This document shows, in pieces, positions 28,264 through 38,700 of a stretch of DNA of 64,000 nt (within the stretch, counting starts at the first letter, position 1; each line of letters begins with the position of its first letter). The stretch is taken from assembly GCF_018219455.1 (NCBI RefSeq), contig NZ_CP056122.1:1612001-1676000 (forward strand), read 5' to 3'. A program made the translations under genes and the position numbers. The notes under the pieces are model-generated. The model was not told the DNA's origin, made no database searches, and saw only the letters and a list, made by a program, of their open reading frames with translations. The DNA is from Moritella sp. 5. GTDB lineage: Bacteria > Pseudomonadota > Gammaproteobacteria > Enterobacterales > Moritellaceae.

Positions 28264-28845
28264 TTAAAGTTTAACCAAGCCCGTAAAACCCATGAACGCA
28301 AGTGACATAAGACCTGCTGTGATCATGGCGATTGAAGTACCCTTAAAAGGGGCCGGGACGTTTGCTGCTGCGATCCGTTCACGCATAGCCGCAAATAATA
28401 TAAGCACTAATGAGAAACCAACAGCAGCACCAAAACCATACACGGCACTTTCTATAAAGTTATGTTTTTCATTAATATTGAGTAGTGCAACACCTAGTAC
28501 CGCGCAGTTAGTCGTGATGAGTGGTAAGAAAATACCTAACAAACGATAAAGAGTAGGGCTGGTTTTATGCACAACCATTTCGGTAAATTGTACGACAACG
28601 GCAATGACAAGAATGAAACTAAGCGTTCGGAGATACTCTAAGCCGAGCGGCCTTAAAATATAGGTTTCAACAAGGTATGAAGACATGGCGGCAATGGTCA
28701 GTACGAATGTTGTCGCAAACGACATGCCAATCGCACTTTCTAGTTTGCTCGATACACCCATAAACGGGCACAAACCAAGGAATTTAACTAGTACAAAGTT
28801 ATTTACAAGAACAGTGCTTACTAGCAATAAAAGATATTCGGTCAT
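28264..28845 (-). CDS. rnfA: Rnf complex subunit RnfA
   Basis: Integral membrane subunit, 193 residues, same length as E. coli RsxA and nearly fully conserved in sequence: [19 protein letters not shown] at the N-terminus, conserved membrane cysteine in [10 protein letters not shown], and [14 protein letters not shown]. First gene of rnfABCDGE. The 137-bp upstream gap has a TAATAT at 28881-28876 (minus strand), but its best -35 is 19 bp away, so the promoter is uncertain. Confidence 0.97.
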   Translation of the reverse strand: MTEYLLLLVSTVLVNNFVLVKFLGLCPFMGVSSKLESAIGMSFATTFVLTIAAMSSYLVETYILRPLGLEYLRTLSFILVIAVVVQFTEMVVHKTSPTLYRLLGIFLPLITTNCAVLGVALLNINEKHNFIESAVYGFGAAVGFSLVLILFAAMRERIAAANVPAPFKGTSIAMITAGLMSLAFMGFTGLVKL

Positions 28846-28982
28846 GATGAAGTAGTACAGTTACTATGGGAGGCCATATTATCGGGTATCTGTATCATTG
28901 TTACAATAGAAAATAAGTAAATTGATAACGTAAAAAGGCTAATAATTAATTAGTATCCTTACGTTACCTGGGTTTTTGTTGT

Positions 28983-30848
28983 TTAACAGGCTATTTTACT
29001 TAATGGAGCAGGTTTTGAGATGAGATAACCTTGGATCCCGTCTACATACATGGATTCGAGTAATTGCTTTTGCGCTAAGTCTTCAACACCCTCGGCAATT
29101 ACTTGGCAACTCATGCGATGAGCCACATCAACAATCATACGTAAAAACTGCTGACTTGCATTATCATCTGTAATTGATTGAATTAAACCACTGTCTATTT
29201 TTATGTAATCTGGCTTTAGTTCTCTAAAGAGTTTGAATGAACTAATACCATGCCCAAATTTACTAATTGCTGAGCGGCTACCAACGCGGCGCAGCATATC
29301 GACTATACGCTTACTTGAGACGATATTTCTTTCTAGAATAATTTCATCAATTTCAAAAACTAAATTGGTCGCGATATTTGGTTCGCGTAATAATAATCGT
29401 TCTAGCCAGACAATAAATGCGCTACTTTGCACGGACTGTGAGGCTAGATTAACCCCCCATCGACAGGAACCATCCATTTGTGTCCGGCTATTACTGATGA
29501 TGTTTTCGATAATTATTTGGTCAAGCTTAACGGTATAATCCAAGCGTTGAGCCATTGCAAACAAGGTGTGAGTTGGCAGTATGGCATTATTGCTGCCAAT
29601 AAAACGAGTATAAATTTCTTGGTAGTTTTTCATGTTACGGTGGATGGGTTGTACTGGTTGACTGAGTAACATCAGGCTGCGTTTATTGATAATATCTTCA
29701 ATCACATCTTTCCAATAAGATTGTCCTTGATTTTCTTGCTGGGCATCTTGTTGTTGGAATGCCCAGTGATTAGGTCCTTCGAGTTGTGCTTTCGCTAGTG
29801 CAGTATCCGCACGCGCTAATACTTGCTCAGGCTGCTGACCTGAATGAACGGTCGTGATACCTATATACGCAACATTTTCTAGATCATGAAGTGATTGGTA
29901 GTCATCAAGATTCGCTTTGGTTTCTCGTGCCAATTTATGTGCGACGGCTGCAGTCATATTAGGAATGATAATGGCGAAATCAGGGCCTGAAACGCGGTAT
30001 AATCGACTATCGGGGTAACGTTTCGTACATTGCTTAAGAATATTAGATATATCTTTTAGATAAGTATCGCCGCGCTGAAATCCTCTGTGTTTATTGATAT
30101 GTCCAAGCGCCGTTGCGCGGATTAATGCGAGAATGGCTGATTGAGGTTTATTTTGTTCCGACAAAATATCCACAAGCTCACCACGAAAGTAAAATCGATT
30201 GTATAAACCGGTTAAATTATCCATGTTAATTTGTTTTGATAGGGCTTCAATTTTATTATGCTGATCTTGTAATTCTTTATGGTGGCCAGCTTTATGCTGG
30301 GCAAGACGGCGGGTGATAGTTGGGAATGCGTGGTATTTTGGTTTTGTCGTGTTACCAATTTCCTCCAGGATATTCCTTTCTAACTTAACTAATAATCGTT
30401 TTACGGATGCAAGGCACAATAAATAGGCGATAAAGAGTGAAATAATAAAAGTGCTTAGTAATTTAATTTGTGCATTATCTTTGTCATTAAATCTGAGCTT
30501 AAATTTATAACTAAATAAATCGGTGGCACCTGAAAACTTTTTAGCGAGTTGAGGGAAGATCAACTGGATCAGAATAGGGTAGTTGATATTGGAGTTCCAA
30601 CTCGAAGATATAGATTCTGTTTGAATGAATAATTGGCTTAGTCCGAGGCGTTCTGTTAATAATTTAGCATTATCATCCGTAATTGAATCAAGACTTATTC
30701 TTTGACTCAATGCATCATTAACAATACTGCCTTGTACCGACAATGATGAACTTAATGAATTGTAACCAAACGCTAATGAACTGATCAACATACATAAAAA
30801 AACAAATGTGATAGAAAGGTTGCAGCGAAAATAATCCGTCATTTTCAT
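28983..30848 (-). CDS. degenerate GGDEF-EAL membrane protein (CsrD-like)
   Basis: 621 residues. Two membrane spans (about 10-30 and 130-148) bracket a periplasmic loop; a helical linker leads to a GGDEF fold (about 205-365) and an EAL fold (about 380-621). The GGDEF signature is replaced by SGPDF (287-291), and the EAL motif by EIYTRF (411-416), so neither cyclase nor phosphodiesterase activity is expected. This matches the design of CsrD, which binds and directs decay of Csr sRNAs, or of c-di-GMP receptors such as LapD. The layout favours CsrD, but the locus (next to rnf) is not the usual mreB-linked one. It lies upstream of rnfA on the same strand. Confidence 0.85.
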   Translation of the reverse strand: MKMTDYFRCNLSITFVFLCMLISSLAFGYNSLSSSLSVQGSIVNDALSQRISLDSITDDNAKLLTERLGLSQLFIQTESISSSWNSNINYPILIQLIFPQLAKKFSGATDLFSYKFKLRFNDKDNAQIKLLSTFIISLFIAYLLCLASVKRLLVKLERNILEEIGNTTKPKYHAFPTITRRLAQHKAGHHKELQDQHNKIEALSKQINMDNLTGLYNRFYFRGELVDILSEQNKPQSAILALIRATALGHINKHRGFQRGDTYLKDISNILKQCTKRYPDSRLYRVSGPDFAIIIPNMTAAVAHKLARETKANLDDYQSLHDLENVAYIGITTVHSGQQPEQVLARADTALAKAQLEGPNHWAFQQQDAQQENQGQSYWKDVIEDIINKRSLMLLSQPVQPIHRNMKNYQEIYTRFIGSNNAILPTHTLFAMAQRLDYTVKLDQIIIENIISNSRTQMDGSCRWGVNLASQSVQSSAFIVWLERLLLREPNIATNLVFEIDEIILERNIVSSKRIVDMLRRVGSRSAISKFGHGISSFKLFRELKPDYIKIDSGLIQSITDDNASQQFLRMIVDVAHRMSCQVIAEGVEDLAQKQLLESMYVDGIQGYLISKPAPLSKIAC

Positions 30849-31073
30849 TATCCCTATAATATTTTTACATCCTTGTTAGACTAGATTAACCTGTTTAGGT
30901 CAATAAAAATACGTATAGGAGGTAGTTGGATATAGATTATGCGATAACGGGCACTATTTCAGTAAGAATTAAACTTTAGTAGGAGAAATGTTTTAGTAAT
31001 AAATATTAATTTATTCGTTAAGAGTATTATTAGAAATATTATTACGAGGAGGGGGAACAGATATTAAAAGAAG

Positions 31074-31149
31074 TGGCTCCCCTTGCTAGACTTGAACTAG
31101 CGACATATGGATTAACAGTCCACCGTTCTACCAACTGAACTAAAGGGGA
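31074..31149 (-). tRNA. tRNA-Asn(GUU), copy 1 of array (promoter-distal)
   Basis: 76 nt with encoded CCA, anticodon GTT in GGACTGTTAATCC, acceptor TCCCCTT/AAGGGGA. All arms pair as in E. coli tRNA-Asn. Last gene of the minus-strand array. Confidence 0.97.
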
Positions 31150-31234
31150 ACAAATTGTGTGCTTTTTACAAAGCTAATATGTTGTGATTATTTATACAAC
31201 ATACTATGACTCTTTATATTGATAATAAAGAATA

Positions 31235-31310
31235 TGGCTCCCCTTGCTAGACTTGAACTAGCGACATATGGATTAACAGTCCACCGTTCTACCAACTGAA
31301 CTAAAGGGGA
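31235..31310 (-). tRNA. tRNA-Asn(GUU), copy 2 of array
   Basis: Identical 76-nt gene to copy 1 with encoded CCA; the spacer to copy 1 (85 nt) differs from the regular 47-nt spacers. Confidence 0.97.
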
Positions 31311-31356
31311 ATTATTCGTTTTATAAACAGCTATGTAATAAGCAATTTAGGTAATA

Positions 31357-31432
31357 TGGCTCCCCTTGCTAGACTTGAACTAGCGACATATGGATTAACA
31401 GTCCACCGTTCTACCAACTGAACTAAAGGGGA
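31357..31432 (-). tRNA. tRNA-Asn(GUU), copy 3 of array
   Basis: Standard acceptor form (TCCCCTT/AAGGGGA), encoded CCA. Start of the regular 123-bp spacing. Confidence 0.97.
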
Positions 31433-31479
31433 ATTATTCGTTTTCATAAACCGCTATGTAATAAGCAATTTAGGTAATA

Positions 31480-31555
31480 TGGCTCCCTTTGCTAGACTTG
31501 AACTAGCGACATATGGATTAACAGTCCACCGTTCTACCAACTGAACTAAAAGGGA
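31480..31555 (-). tRNA. tRNA-Asn(GUU), copy 4 (variant acceptor stem)
   Basis: Acceptor TCCCTTT/AAAGGGA: pair 5-68 is U-A instead of C-G, so pairing is preserved by two changes. The rest is identical to copy 1. Confidence 0.97.
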
Positions 31556-31602
31556 ATTATTCGTTTTCATAAACCGCTATGTAATAAGCAATTTAGGTAA
31601 TA

Positions 31603-31678
31603 TGGCTCCCCTTGCTAGACTTGAACTAGCGACATATGGATTAACAGTCCACCGTTCTACCAACTGAACTAAAGGGGA
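31603..31678 (-). tRNA. tRNA-Asn(GUU), copy 5
   Basis: Standard acceptor form, encoded CCA, 123 bp from copy 4. Confidence 0.97.
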
Positions 31679-31725
31679 ATTATTCGTTTTCATAAACCGC
31701 TATGTAATAAGCAATTTAGGTAATA

Positions 31726-31801
31726 TGGCTCCCTTTGCTAGACTTGAACTAGCGACATATGGATTAACAGTCCACCGTTCTACCAACTGAACTAAAAGGG
31801 A
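31726..31801 (-). tRNA. tRNA-Asn(GUU), copy 6 (variant acceptor stem)
   Basis: Same U5-A68 acceptor variant as copies 4 and 8. Confidence 0.97.
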
Positions 31802-31848
31802 ATTATTCGTTTTCATAAACCGCTATGTAATAAGCAATTTAGGTAATA

Positions 31849-31924
31849 TGGCTCCCCTTGCTAGACTTGAACTAGCGACATATGGATTAACAGTCCACCG
31901 TTCTACCAACTGAACTAAAGGGGA
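31849..31924 (-). tRNA. tRNA-Asn(GUU), copy 7
   Basis: Standard acceptor form, encoded CCA. Confidence 0.97.
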
Positions 31925-31971
31925 ATTATTCGTTTTCATAAACCGCTATGTAATAAGCAATTTAGGTAATA

Positions 31972-32047
31972 TGGCTCCCTTTGCTAGACTTGAACTAGCG
32001 ACATATGGATTAACAGTCCACCGTTCTACCAACTGAACTAAAAGGGA
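31972..32047 (-). tRNA. tRNA-Asn(GUU), copy 8 (variant acceptor stem)
   Basis: Same U5-A68 acceptor variant as copies 4 and 6. Confidence 0.97.
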
Positions 32048-32094
32048 ATTATTCGTTTTCATAAACCGCTATGTAATAAGCAATCTAGGTAATA

Positions 32095-32170
32095 TGGCTC
32101 CCCTTGCTAGACTTGAACTAGCGACATATGGATTAACAGTCCACCGTTCTACCAACTGAACTAAAGGGGA
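32095..32170 (-). tRNA. tRNA-Asn(GUU), copy 9
   Basis: Standard acceptor form. The spacer before it has one substitution (caatctagg for caatttagg). End of the regular 123-bp series. Confidence 0.97.
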
Positions 32171-32302
32171 ATTATTCTTTTTGCTTCTTTTTAAGCTAAT
32201 AAGTTGTGTGCTTCTATTGAAGCCAATTAATGTTATACACCGTTTATATTAATTCAGTGTAGTAATCACTAACTGTTACTTTCTCTGTAAAGAAAGAAAA
32301 TG

Positions 32303-32378
32303 TGGCTCCCCTTGCTAGACTTGAACTAGCGACATATGGATTAACAGTCCACCGTTCTACCAACTGAACTAAAGGGGA
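32303..32378 (-). tRNA. tRNA-Asn(GUU), copy 10
   Basis: Standard form. The 132-nt spacers on both sides of this gene are homologous to each other (gcttcttttga / aagaaagaaaa elements) and differ from the 47-nt type. Confidence 0.97.
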
Positions 32379-32510
32379 ATTATTCTTTTTGCTTCTCTTG
32401 AAGCTAATAAGTTGTGTGCTTCTAATGAAGCCAATTAATGATACATGCAGTGTAGATTAATACAGTGTCTAAATCACTAACCGTTACTTTCTCTGTAGAG
32501 AAAGAAAATA

Positions 32511-32586
32511 TGGCTCCCCTTGCTAGACTTGAACTAGCGACATATGGATTAACAGTCCACCGTTCTACCAACTGAACTAAAGGGGA
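32511..32586 (-). tRNA. tRNA-Asn(GUU), copy 11 (promoter-proximal)
   Basis: Standard form. First gene of the transcript, about 25 nt after the predicted start site. Confidence 0.97.
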
Positions 32587-32617
32587 ATTACTTGTCTTTG
32601 TTTTGAAGACGGGGCGA

Positions 32618-32646
32618 ATATTAAAGTCAGATGATTCTACTGTCAA
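32618..32646 (-). promoter_or_regulatory. promoter of the tRNA-Asn array
   Basis: Minus strand: perfect -35 TTGACA (32646-32641), 17-bp spacer, -10 TAATAT (32623-32618), then a G+C-rich discriminator (TCGCCCCG). This is the standard layout of strong, stringently controlled stable-RNA promoters; the control itself is inferred. Confidence 0.85.
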
Positions 32647-33351
32647 TAATAAAACGGCCAAAACTGTTATTTGCCTTTTTTTTGTCGAATAACTGAACGA
32701 TGATGCCTAAGAAATATTGATAGCGTAGTTTAAGTAAACAATTGATTTATACGACAAGCATTTAAATATTTGGGTCTTACTATAGAAGAACAATACCGAA
32801 CCTATCTTATATCGCTAGTTTCTTTCTATATAGCAGAGATTTTTAATAATACGAAACGGATTTTACAAATATGGGCCATCACAAACAAGTTTAATTTAAA
32901 TTTTATACATAACAAAATGTCTCTTTGTTATTGAGCATTGTGAATATGACATTTTTTATTGAGTTATCCACTAAATCTGTGGGTAACTCTGTTGATTAAA
33001 TCTGTAAAAGTAAAAAAGTAACTAATTTAGGGATTTAGAAAAGTGGTTTCTTAGTTAGTTGGATGATGGTCAATGTGTTGTAGTTCAATGGTTTATGTTT
33101 TTTAATTTGTGTTTTAGTCTGTTGATAACTTATCGATTCAAATGCTTGTATCAAAAATAACCATGAAGATGCAATGTTTTTAAAATCTGTTGATAACCAC
33201 TTGACATTTTTGTTTTTATATTGAATTTTTGTTTTTAATTGGCGTTATCCATCAAACTATCTGTGAGGATAGAGAATTCTTATGGCGCACTAAGTGTAAA
33301 TTGGTATTATGGTGATATATAAATTAAAAAACCGAGTTGTGATCTTAAATA
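32647..33351. other. A+T-rich region with DnaA-box-like sites upstream of uvrB
   Basis: No gene seen. Sequences one mismatch from TTATCCACA are: TTATCCACT (32964-32972), TGTGGGTAA (32978-32986, reverse), TGTTGATAA (33120-33128 and 33188-33196, reverse). TTATCCATC (33245-33253) is weaker. The first two sit in an inverted repeat (GAGTTATCCAC / GTGGGTAACTC, 32961-32989). A TTGACA (33201-33206) has no good -10. DnaA boxes are known in the E. coli uvrB promoter region. I saw no convincing LexA box. Confidence 0.5.
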
Positions 33352-35346
33352 ATGACGATTTTATTCGATTTATGTTCTGAATATACCCCGAGTGGTGACC
33401 AGCCGCAGGCGATTGAAAAGCTGGTTGATAGTTTTAATGCTGGCGTTGCTAGTCAAACCTTATTAGGCGTAACAGGGTCGGGTAAAACCTACACTGTCGC
33501 GAATATGATTGCGCAATTAAATCGTCCTACATTGCTCATGGCACCAAACAAAACGCTTGCCGCACAGCTCTATGCCGAAATGAAAGAGTTTTTTCCTAAT
33601 AATGCGGTAGAGTATTTTGTTTCTTACTACGATTATTACCAGCCAGAAGCGTACGTACCAAGCACTGATACCTTTATTGAGAAAGATGCAGCTGTAAATG
33701 CCCACATTGAACAAATGCGTCTATCAGCAACAAAAGCATTGTTAGAGCGTCGTGATGTGATCCTTATTGCGTCTGTTTCAGCCATTTATGGTTTGGGTGA
33801 TCCAGAGTCTTACCTCAAAATGATGTTACATGTGTCCGTGGGTGAAATTATCAGCCAACGCAGTATCATTCGTCGCTTAGCTGAATTGCAATATACGCGT
33901 AACGATATGGACTTTAAGCGTTCGACATTCCGTGTACGTGGCGAAGTTATTGATGTCTATCCAGCAGAGTCAGATAAGCATGCGGTTCGGATCGAAATGT
34001 TTGATGATGAAATTGAACGTATTAGCTATTTCGATCCATTAACAGGTGCTATCGAAAAGACGGCTGAGCGCGCGACTATTTATCCTAAGACGCACTATGT
34101 TACGCCAAGAGAAAAGATCTTAGATGCAATTGAACACATCAAGGTAGAATTGTCAGAACGTAAGAAACAGTTATTATCAGCAAACAAGTTAATTGAAGAG
34201 CAGCGGGTTAGCCAACGTGTGCAATTTGATATTGAGATGATGCAAGAGCTTGGTTATTGCTCGGGCATTGAAAACTACTCTCGTTATTTATCAGGTCGTA
34301 CTCCAGGTGATGCGCCTCCAACCTTATTGGACTACTTACCGGATGACGGCTTGCTGGTTATCGATGAATCCCACGTAACCGTACCGCAAATTGGTGCTAT
34401 GTACAAAGGTGACCGCTCACGTAAAGAAACATTGGTTGAGTTTGGTTTCCGTTTACCATCGGCATTAGATAATAGACCGCTTAAGTTTGAAGAGTTTGAA
34501 TCTATCTCACCGCAAACCTTATACGTATCAGCAACGCCGAGTCAGTATGAGTTGGATCGTTGCGAAGGTGAAATTGTTCAGCAGCTCGTACGACCGACAG
34601 GGTTATTAGATCCAATCATTGAAGTACGTCCGGTTGATACGCAGGTTGATGATCTACTCAGCGAAATTAATATACGTGTAGAAAAGGGCGAGAGGGTACT
34701 CGCAACGACATTAACTAAGCGTATGTCTGAAGACTTAGCTGAATATCTTGCCGATCATGGCGTGAAGGTTCGTTATTTACATTCTGATATTGATACTGTT
34801 GAACGTGTCGAGATCATCCGTGATCTACGTTTAGGTGTATTTGATGTACTCGTTGGTATTAATTTGCTACGTGAAGGTCTAGATATGCCAGAGGTGTCTT
34901 TGGTTGCTATCTTAGATGCCGATAAAGAAGGTTTCTTACGCTCTGAACGCTCGCTGATCCAGACCATTGGCCGTGCTGCTCGTAACCTCGAAGGTAAAGC
35001 TATCTTATATGCTAATCGCATCACCAAATCGATGGATAAAGCGATTAGCGAAACTGAGCGTCGCCGTGCTTTGCAGCATGAACATAACGTGAAGCATGGC
35101 ATTATACCAAAAGGACTGAAGAAGAAGGTCGGTGATGGTTTAAATATAGGTAGAACACCAGAGCAACAAATGATGCATATTGCCGAACAGAAAGCGACAT
35201 ATGCAGTGTTTACCCCAGCAGAACTAAGTAAAGAGATAGTGCGTTTAGAAGAACAAATGTATAAATATGCACAAGATTTAGAGTTTGAAAAAGCTGGTGA
35301 AACTCGCGATAAAGTGGCTAAACTGCGCGAGCAACTGATTCAATAA
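33352..35346 (+). CDS. uvrB: excinuclease ABC subunit UvrB
   Basis: Damage-verifying helicase-like subunit of nucleotide excision repair. 664 residues, close to E. coli UvrB (673). Walker A is GVTGSGKT (near 39-46). The beta-hairpin that inserts at lesions is [20 protein letters not shown]. Further marks are [14 protein letters not shown], the helicase segment [37 protein letters not shown], and the C-terminal UVR domain ([22 protein letters not shown]) that contacts UvrC. The ribosome-binding site is weak. Single-gene unit with its own terminator. Confidence 0.97.
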   Translation: MTILFDLCSEYTPSGDQPQAIEKLVDSFNAGVASQTLLGVTGSGKTYTVANMIAQLNRPTLLMAPNKTLAAQLYAEMKEFFPNNAVEYFVSYYDYYQPEAYVPSTDTFIEKDAAVNAHIEQMRLSATKALLERRDVILIASVSAIYGLGDPESYLKMMLHVSVGEIISQRSIIRRLAELQYTRNDMDFKRSTFRVRGEVIDVYPAESDKHAVRIEMFDDEIERISYFDPLTGAIEKTAERATIYPKTHYVTPREKILDAIEHIKVELSERKKQLLSANKLIEEQRVSQRVQFDIEMMQELGYCSGIENYSRYLSGRTPGDAPPTLLDYLPDDGLLVIDESHVTVPQIGAMYKGDRSRKETLVEFGFRLPSALDNRPLKFEEFESISPQTLYVSATPSQYELDRCEGEIVQQLVRPTGLLDPIIEVRPVDTQVDDLLSEINIRVEKGERVLATTLTKRMSEDLAEYLADHGVKVRYLHSDIDTVERVEIIRDLRLGVFDVLVGINLLREGLDMPEVSLVAILDADKEGFLRSERSLIQTIGRAARNLEGKAILYANRITKSMDKAISETERRRALQHEHNVKHGIIPKGLKKKVGDGLNIGRTPEQQMMHIAEQKATYAVFTPAELSKEIVRLEEQMYKYAQDLEFEKAGETRDKVAKLREQLIQ

Positions 35347-35383
35347 CACAACGTTTACTATTTAAATAGTAATGATAGTACTG

Positions 35384-35420
35384 AAAAGGCCAACCTAATT
35401 ACAATTGGGTTGGCCTTTTT
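35384..35420 (+). terminator. terminator after uvrB
   Basis: AAAAGGCCAACC and GGTTGGCCTTTT pair, extended by AATT/AATT, followed by a T5 run. Confidence 0.92.
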
Positions 35421-35542
35421 ACGTTTTGCACTGTTTTGCTGTTAAATACGTAATTATCAGCTAATAGACAAATTTATTGCTTTAAATACCATTTTATTTA
35501 CCCACCATCCAGTATTTTGATTCTAATGAACCGTCATTATCA

Positions 35543-35574
35543 CCACGATATAGACTGTTTAATCTATATCGTGG
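35543..35574. promoter_or_regulatory. strong hairpin upstream of the giant lipoprotein gene
   Basis: CCACGATATAGA (35543-35554) and TCTATATCGTGG (35563-35574) form a perfect 12-bp stem with an 8-nt loop, 128 bp before ATG 35703; flanking ATCA/TGAT can extend it. There is no T run, so it is more likely an operator or a structured leader than a terminator. The rest of the 35421-35702 gap is A+T-rich and shows no clear promoter. Confidence 0.5.
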
Positions 35575-35702
35575 TAGGTGATATACCGATAGGGTGTGAA
35601 ATTTAGGGTTATAAGGTAGGTATTTTGACTTTTTGCGTTTGATTTTATGAATGAATATAATGATTTATATTTATTTTTCAATCATTTAAAAGACACCATC
35701 TT

Positions 35703-38700
35703 ATGACACCTCGAAGTATTTTATCCATTGTTTTATTGCTTTTTTTTCTGGTTAGTTGTGGTGGTGGAGGTGGGGATTCTTCATCGAAGCCTGCTACGCG
35801 TAAAGTTGGCCATATTACTGGCGTTGTATTTGATGCAGCAATATCAAATTCAACAGTAAGCGCTTACGAGTTTAAAAACGGTCGGGTGGGTAAATTATTA
35901 GCTTCAACTAAAACTAATCAGAAAGGTCAATACAGTTTAGAAATACAGTCAGGGCCTATGCCATTGTATATCGAGTCTCAAGGTGGTGGGTATTTAGACC
36001 CTTATTCAGGGAAAATAGTTGAGAAGTCAAGTACAGGCGGACTACTCACATTAATTACATACATCAATTATTCCGAAGGTAACAATCATGACGCTATGAT
36101 TACCCCGCTGACTAATTTTGGTGCGGGATTGACTGAATATTTGATTAGATCGAATGGTGTCGATCCCAGTGTCGCGATTGATAATACAAACACTCAGCTT
36201 TTGAATATATACGGTTTTAATGTTTTTACTACTAAGCCATTGGATCTTACTTCTGAAGGGTCAAGTGGGGGAATTTCAGAAGGGCATGAATATGGTGCAT
36301 TGCTTACTGCATACTCTTCATATGCCTATGAAAAATTGAATGAATCTCAGTTAAAAGAAGAAACAGTCTATACCTCATATAACTTATCTGACATCCAGTA
36401 TCAGGATATCAGAGCTGATGGAACGTTAAATGGTAAAATTACTGATAAAAACGGCTTTGTAAAAAAAATATCATTTGGTATTCAACCAATTAGTGTGAGG
36501 ATATACACCAATCATTTAGCCCAGCATATGCTAAGGGTGGTCAATGATCCTAAGATAAATAAATCGGGTGTTTCAGCTGATCAGTTTAGTGATTTTTCAG
36601 AGCGATTAAACAAACCCGAAAGCGATATATTTACTGGTGCTAGTGATTACCCTATTAATGAAGATGCGCCTGTCGTTACGCAGTCATGTAGAGATGAAGG
36701 CGAAGCTTGTCTGAATAATATTTTATCATTGAAAGATAATATTTACTTCAATGTGGCTGATTATATAGGCATAAAAACAATAGATCCTATATTTGAATAT
36801 GAAGATTCAGATGGTCAATGGCAAGAAATTTCATATTGTAATTATAACGAAGAACGTTGCCAATTTGATTCATCATTTGTTATTGGTCAGCAAGCATGGG
36901 CTGCTTTTGTTAAAGTTGACACTGCGTTACTCGACCTTTTCGATGCAAAAAAAGCGAGAGTCAGATTCGAAGTTTCAGACGTATTTGATTTGGAAGACCG
37001 TGATCAATCAATCGAGTTTAAATGGGATAATGTAGGGCCTAGCATCAATATCGATGAGGAAAAGTCTCCGCTCGTTTATAATCCGAACGCTGATAATAGT
37101 TTATATAAGTTAGTCGGCACGGTTAAAAACAATATAAGTCTTTTATCTAGCCTTAGATTAACGATAGGTGGGGATGATCCTAAAACATTACCGTGCGATA
37201 AAAGTCTTATAGAGCCAGGGGTTTGTAATTTCAGCCAAGCTATAGATGATGTCGACTTTAAAGATAAAGGATCATTGATATTGAAAGTCGAGGCTGAAGA
37301 CGAGAATCATAATAAAAAACCATCAATTCATGTGGTATATACTGATACCGGAATACCTACGTATTTACCCAGTTTTTCTGATACGAAGATAAAATTTATT
37401 AATTATTCAACTGGTACTGCGCAGGAAGAAGAAGGCTATCTTGCTGAAGATAGTTTTACTCATGATGGTGAAAAAAAAGCCCTTAAAATTGATTTTAAAT
37501 ATGCCAAGAATGGCTTAAGTGCCATACCGGATAGTGAAAGTGTTAATTTTGAAAATTTTAACGTTAAGATATTGAAAGATAATGGTATACCTTACATCCA
37601 ATTTAAGGTAGGTGATACGCTAACTGAAAATACGGGGTCATCTGCTGAAAAATTGACATTAAAAGTTGAGTATAAGATCAAGGGTAACCTAGCCAACACA
37701 ATTTCCACTAAAGATAATCCTCATGTTATCCCACATCAACAAATAGATGTGGAGAACATTGAGTTTGGGAAAGTTCGCGACCTTATTTATTACATCCCAT
37801 TTACGAGGGATATATTTGGTCCTAAGTTTGAAGATGCAACAAAAGGCGATACGCAAAGTATTGAGGTCACTGTTAGTAATAAATCTGGTAACAGTTCTGA
37901 CGTATATAAGTATGCGTTTAAAAGTACATTTGAACTGCCTGTTGTTAAGGTTATGGCTCCCTTTCTTGATGCGGAGGCAAGCCTATTTAGATTTAACGAA
38001 AAAGGAACGTATGAACACGTAGCGAGTTGTGATTTAAAGCCTGAAAAATTAAGGGCTGGTGCGGATGAGCGGGCCCTAGATTTAGCCAGTTGTTCCATGT
38101 CAACGCCGTATGTAGGTGAGGTTCATAAAATATCATTGTCTGGTGATAGCGTTGAATTTCACCAGTGGAGTATAAATAAAGAAACAACTGTTAACTTGAA
38201 TCCCGATAAAAATTATACAAATTATCCGATTACCGGCTATGTCTATGTAAACGGCTCCAAAGATATTTACCTGTCAGAACTTTCAGTATTTCAATCTGGG
38301 TTCTTTGATTCTTTGTGGGCAGGTGATGATAAAGTAAATGTACAAGAACGTGCTAACGATATATTAAATAAGGTAAATGATATCTTTTTAAAGGGAAAAT
38401 CATTTTTTAATTTTAATCCCATAACTACAAGTTATGCAACCAATGAAGACTTAGATAAATTAGGTAAGGCAGCGGTTGTTCATACGTTATCTAATTCATA
38501 CCAACATCGCTTTATTGTTGAAGCTTTAGGTAAGATGTCAAAAGATCAGGGAATTGATAGTACTGTGTTGGCTAAGGCATTTTATGCCGATTTTGCAAGT
38601 GGTACTATTGATGGTAAAGACAGTGCCGATGCGCAAATAAAATATGGTAATAAGGACCTGACCCCAGAAACCTATCGAACTGTGTTAGCTCAATTTTATT

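Larger units (their letters stand above)
31074..32586 (-). repeat. tandem array of eleven tRNA-Asn genes
   Basis: Eleven tRNA-Asn(GUU) genes in one direction over 1.5 kb. Copies 3-9 repeat with an exact 123-bp period (76-nt gene plus 47-nt spacer) and alternate standard/variant acceptor stems, which gives a 246-bp higher-order unit. Copies 9-11 use a 208-bp period. Short coding frames crossing the array are spurious. Confidence 0.96.

Noticed and set aside
31074-32586. CRISPR-like array at 123-bp spacing
   Set aside because: The repeated 76-nt element folds as tRNA-Asn with encoded CCA, and the spacers are themselves near-identical.
32422-32661. 79-aa frame on the minus strand across the promoter-proximal tRNA
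   Set aside because: It runs through a tRNA gene and its promoter and has no family resemblance or ribosome-binding site.
33000-33351. LexA (SOS) box before uvrB
   Set aside because: uvrB is an SOS gene in E. coli, but no CTGT-N8-ACAG palindrome was found by eye here; a motif scan could change this.
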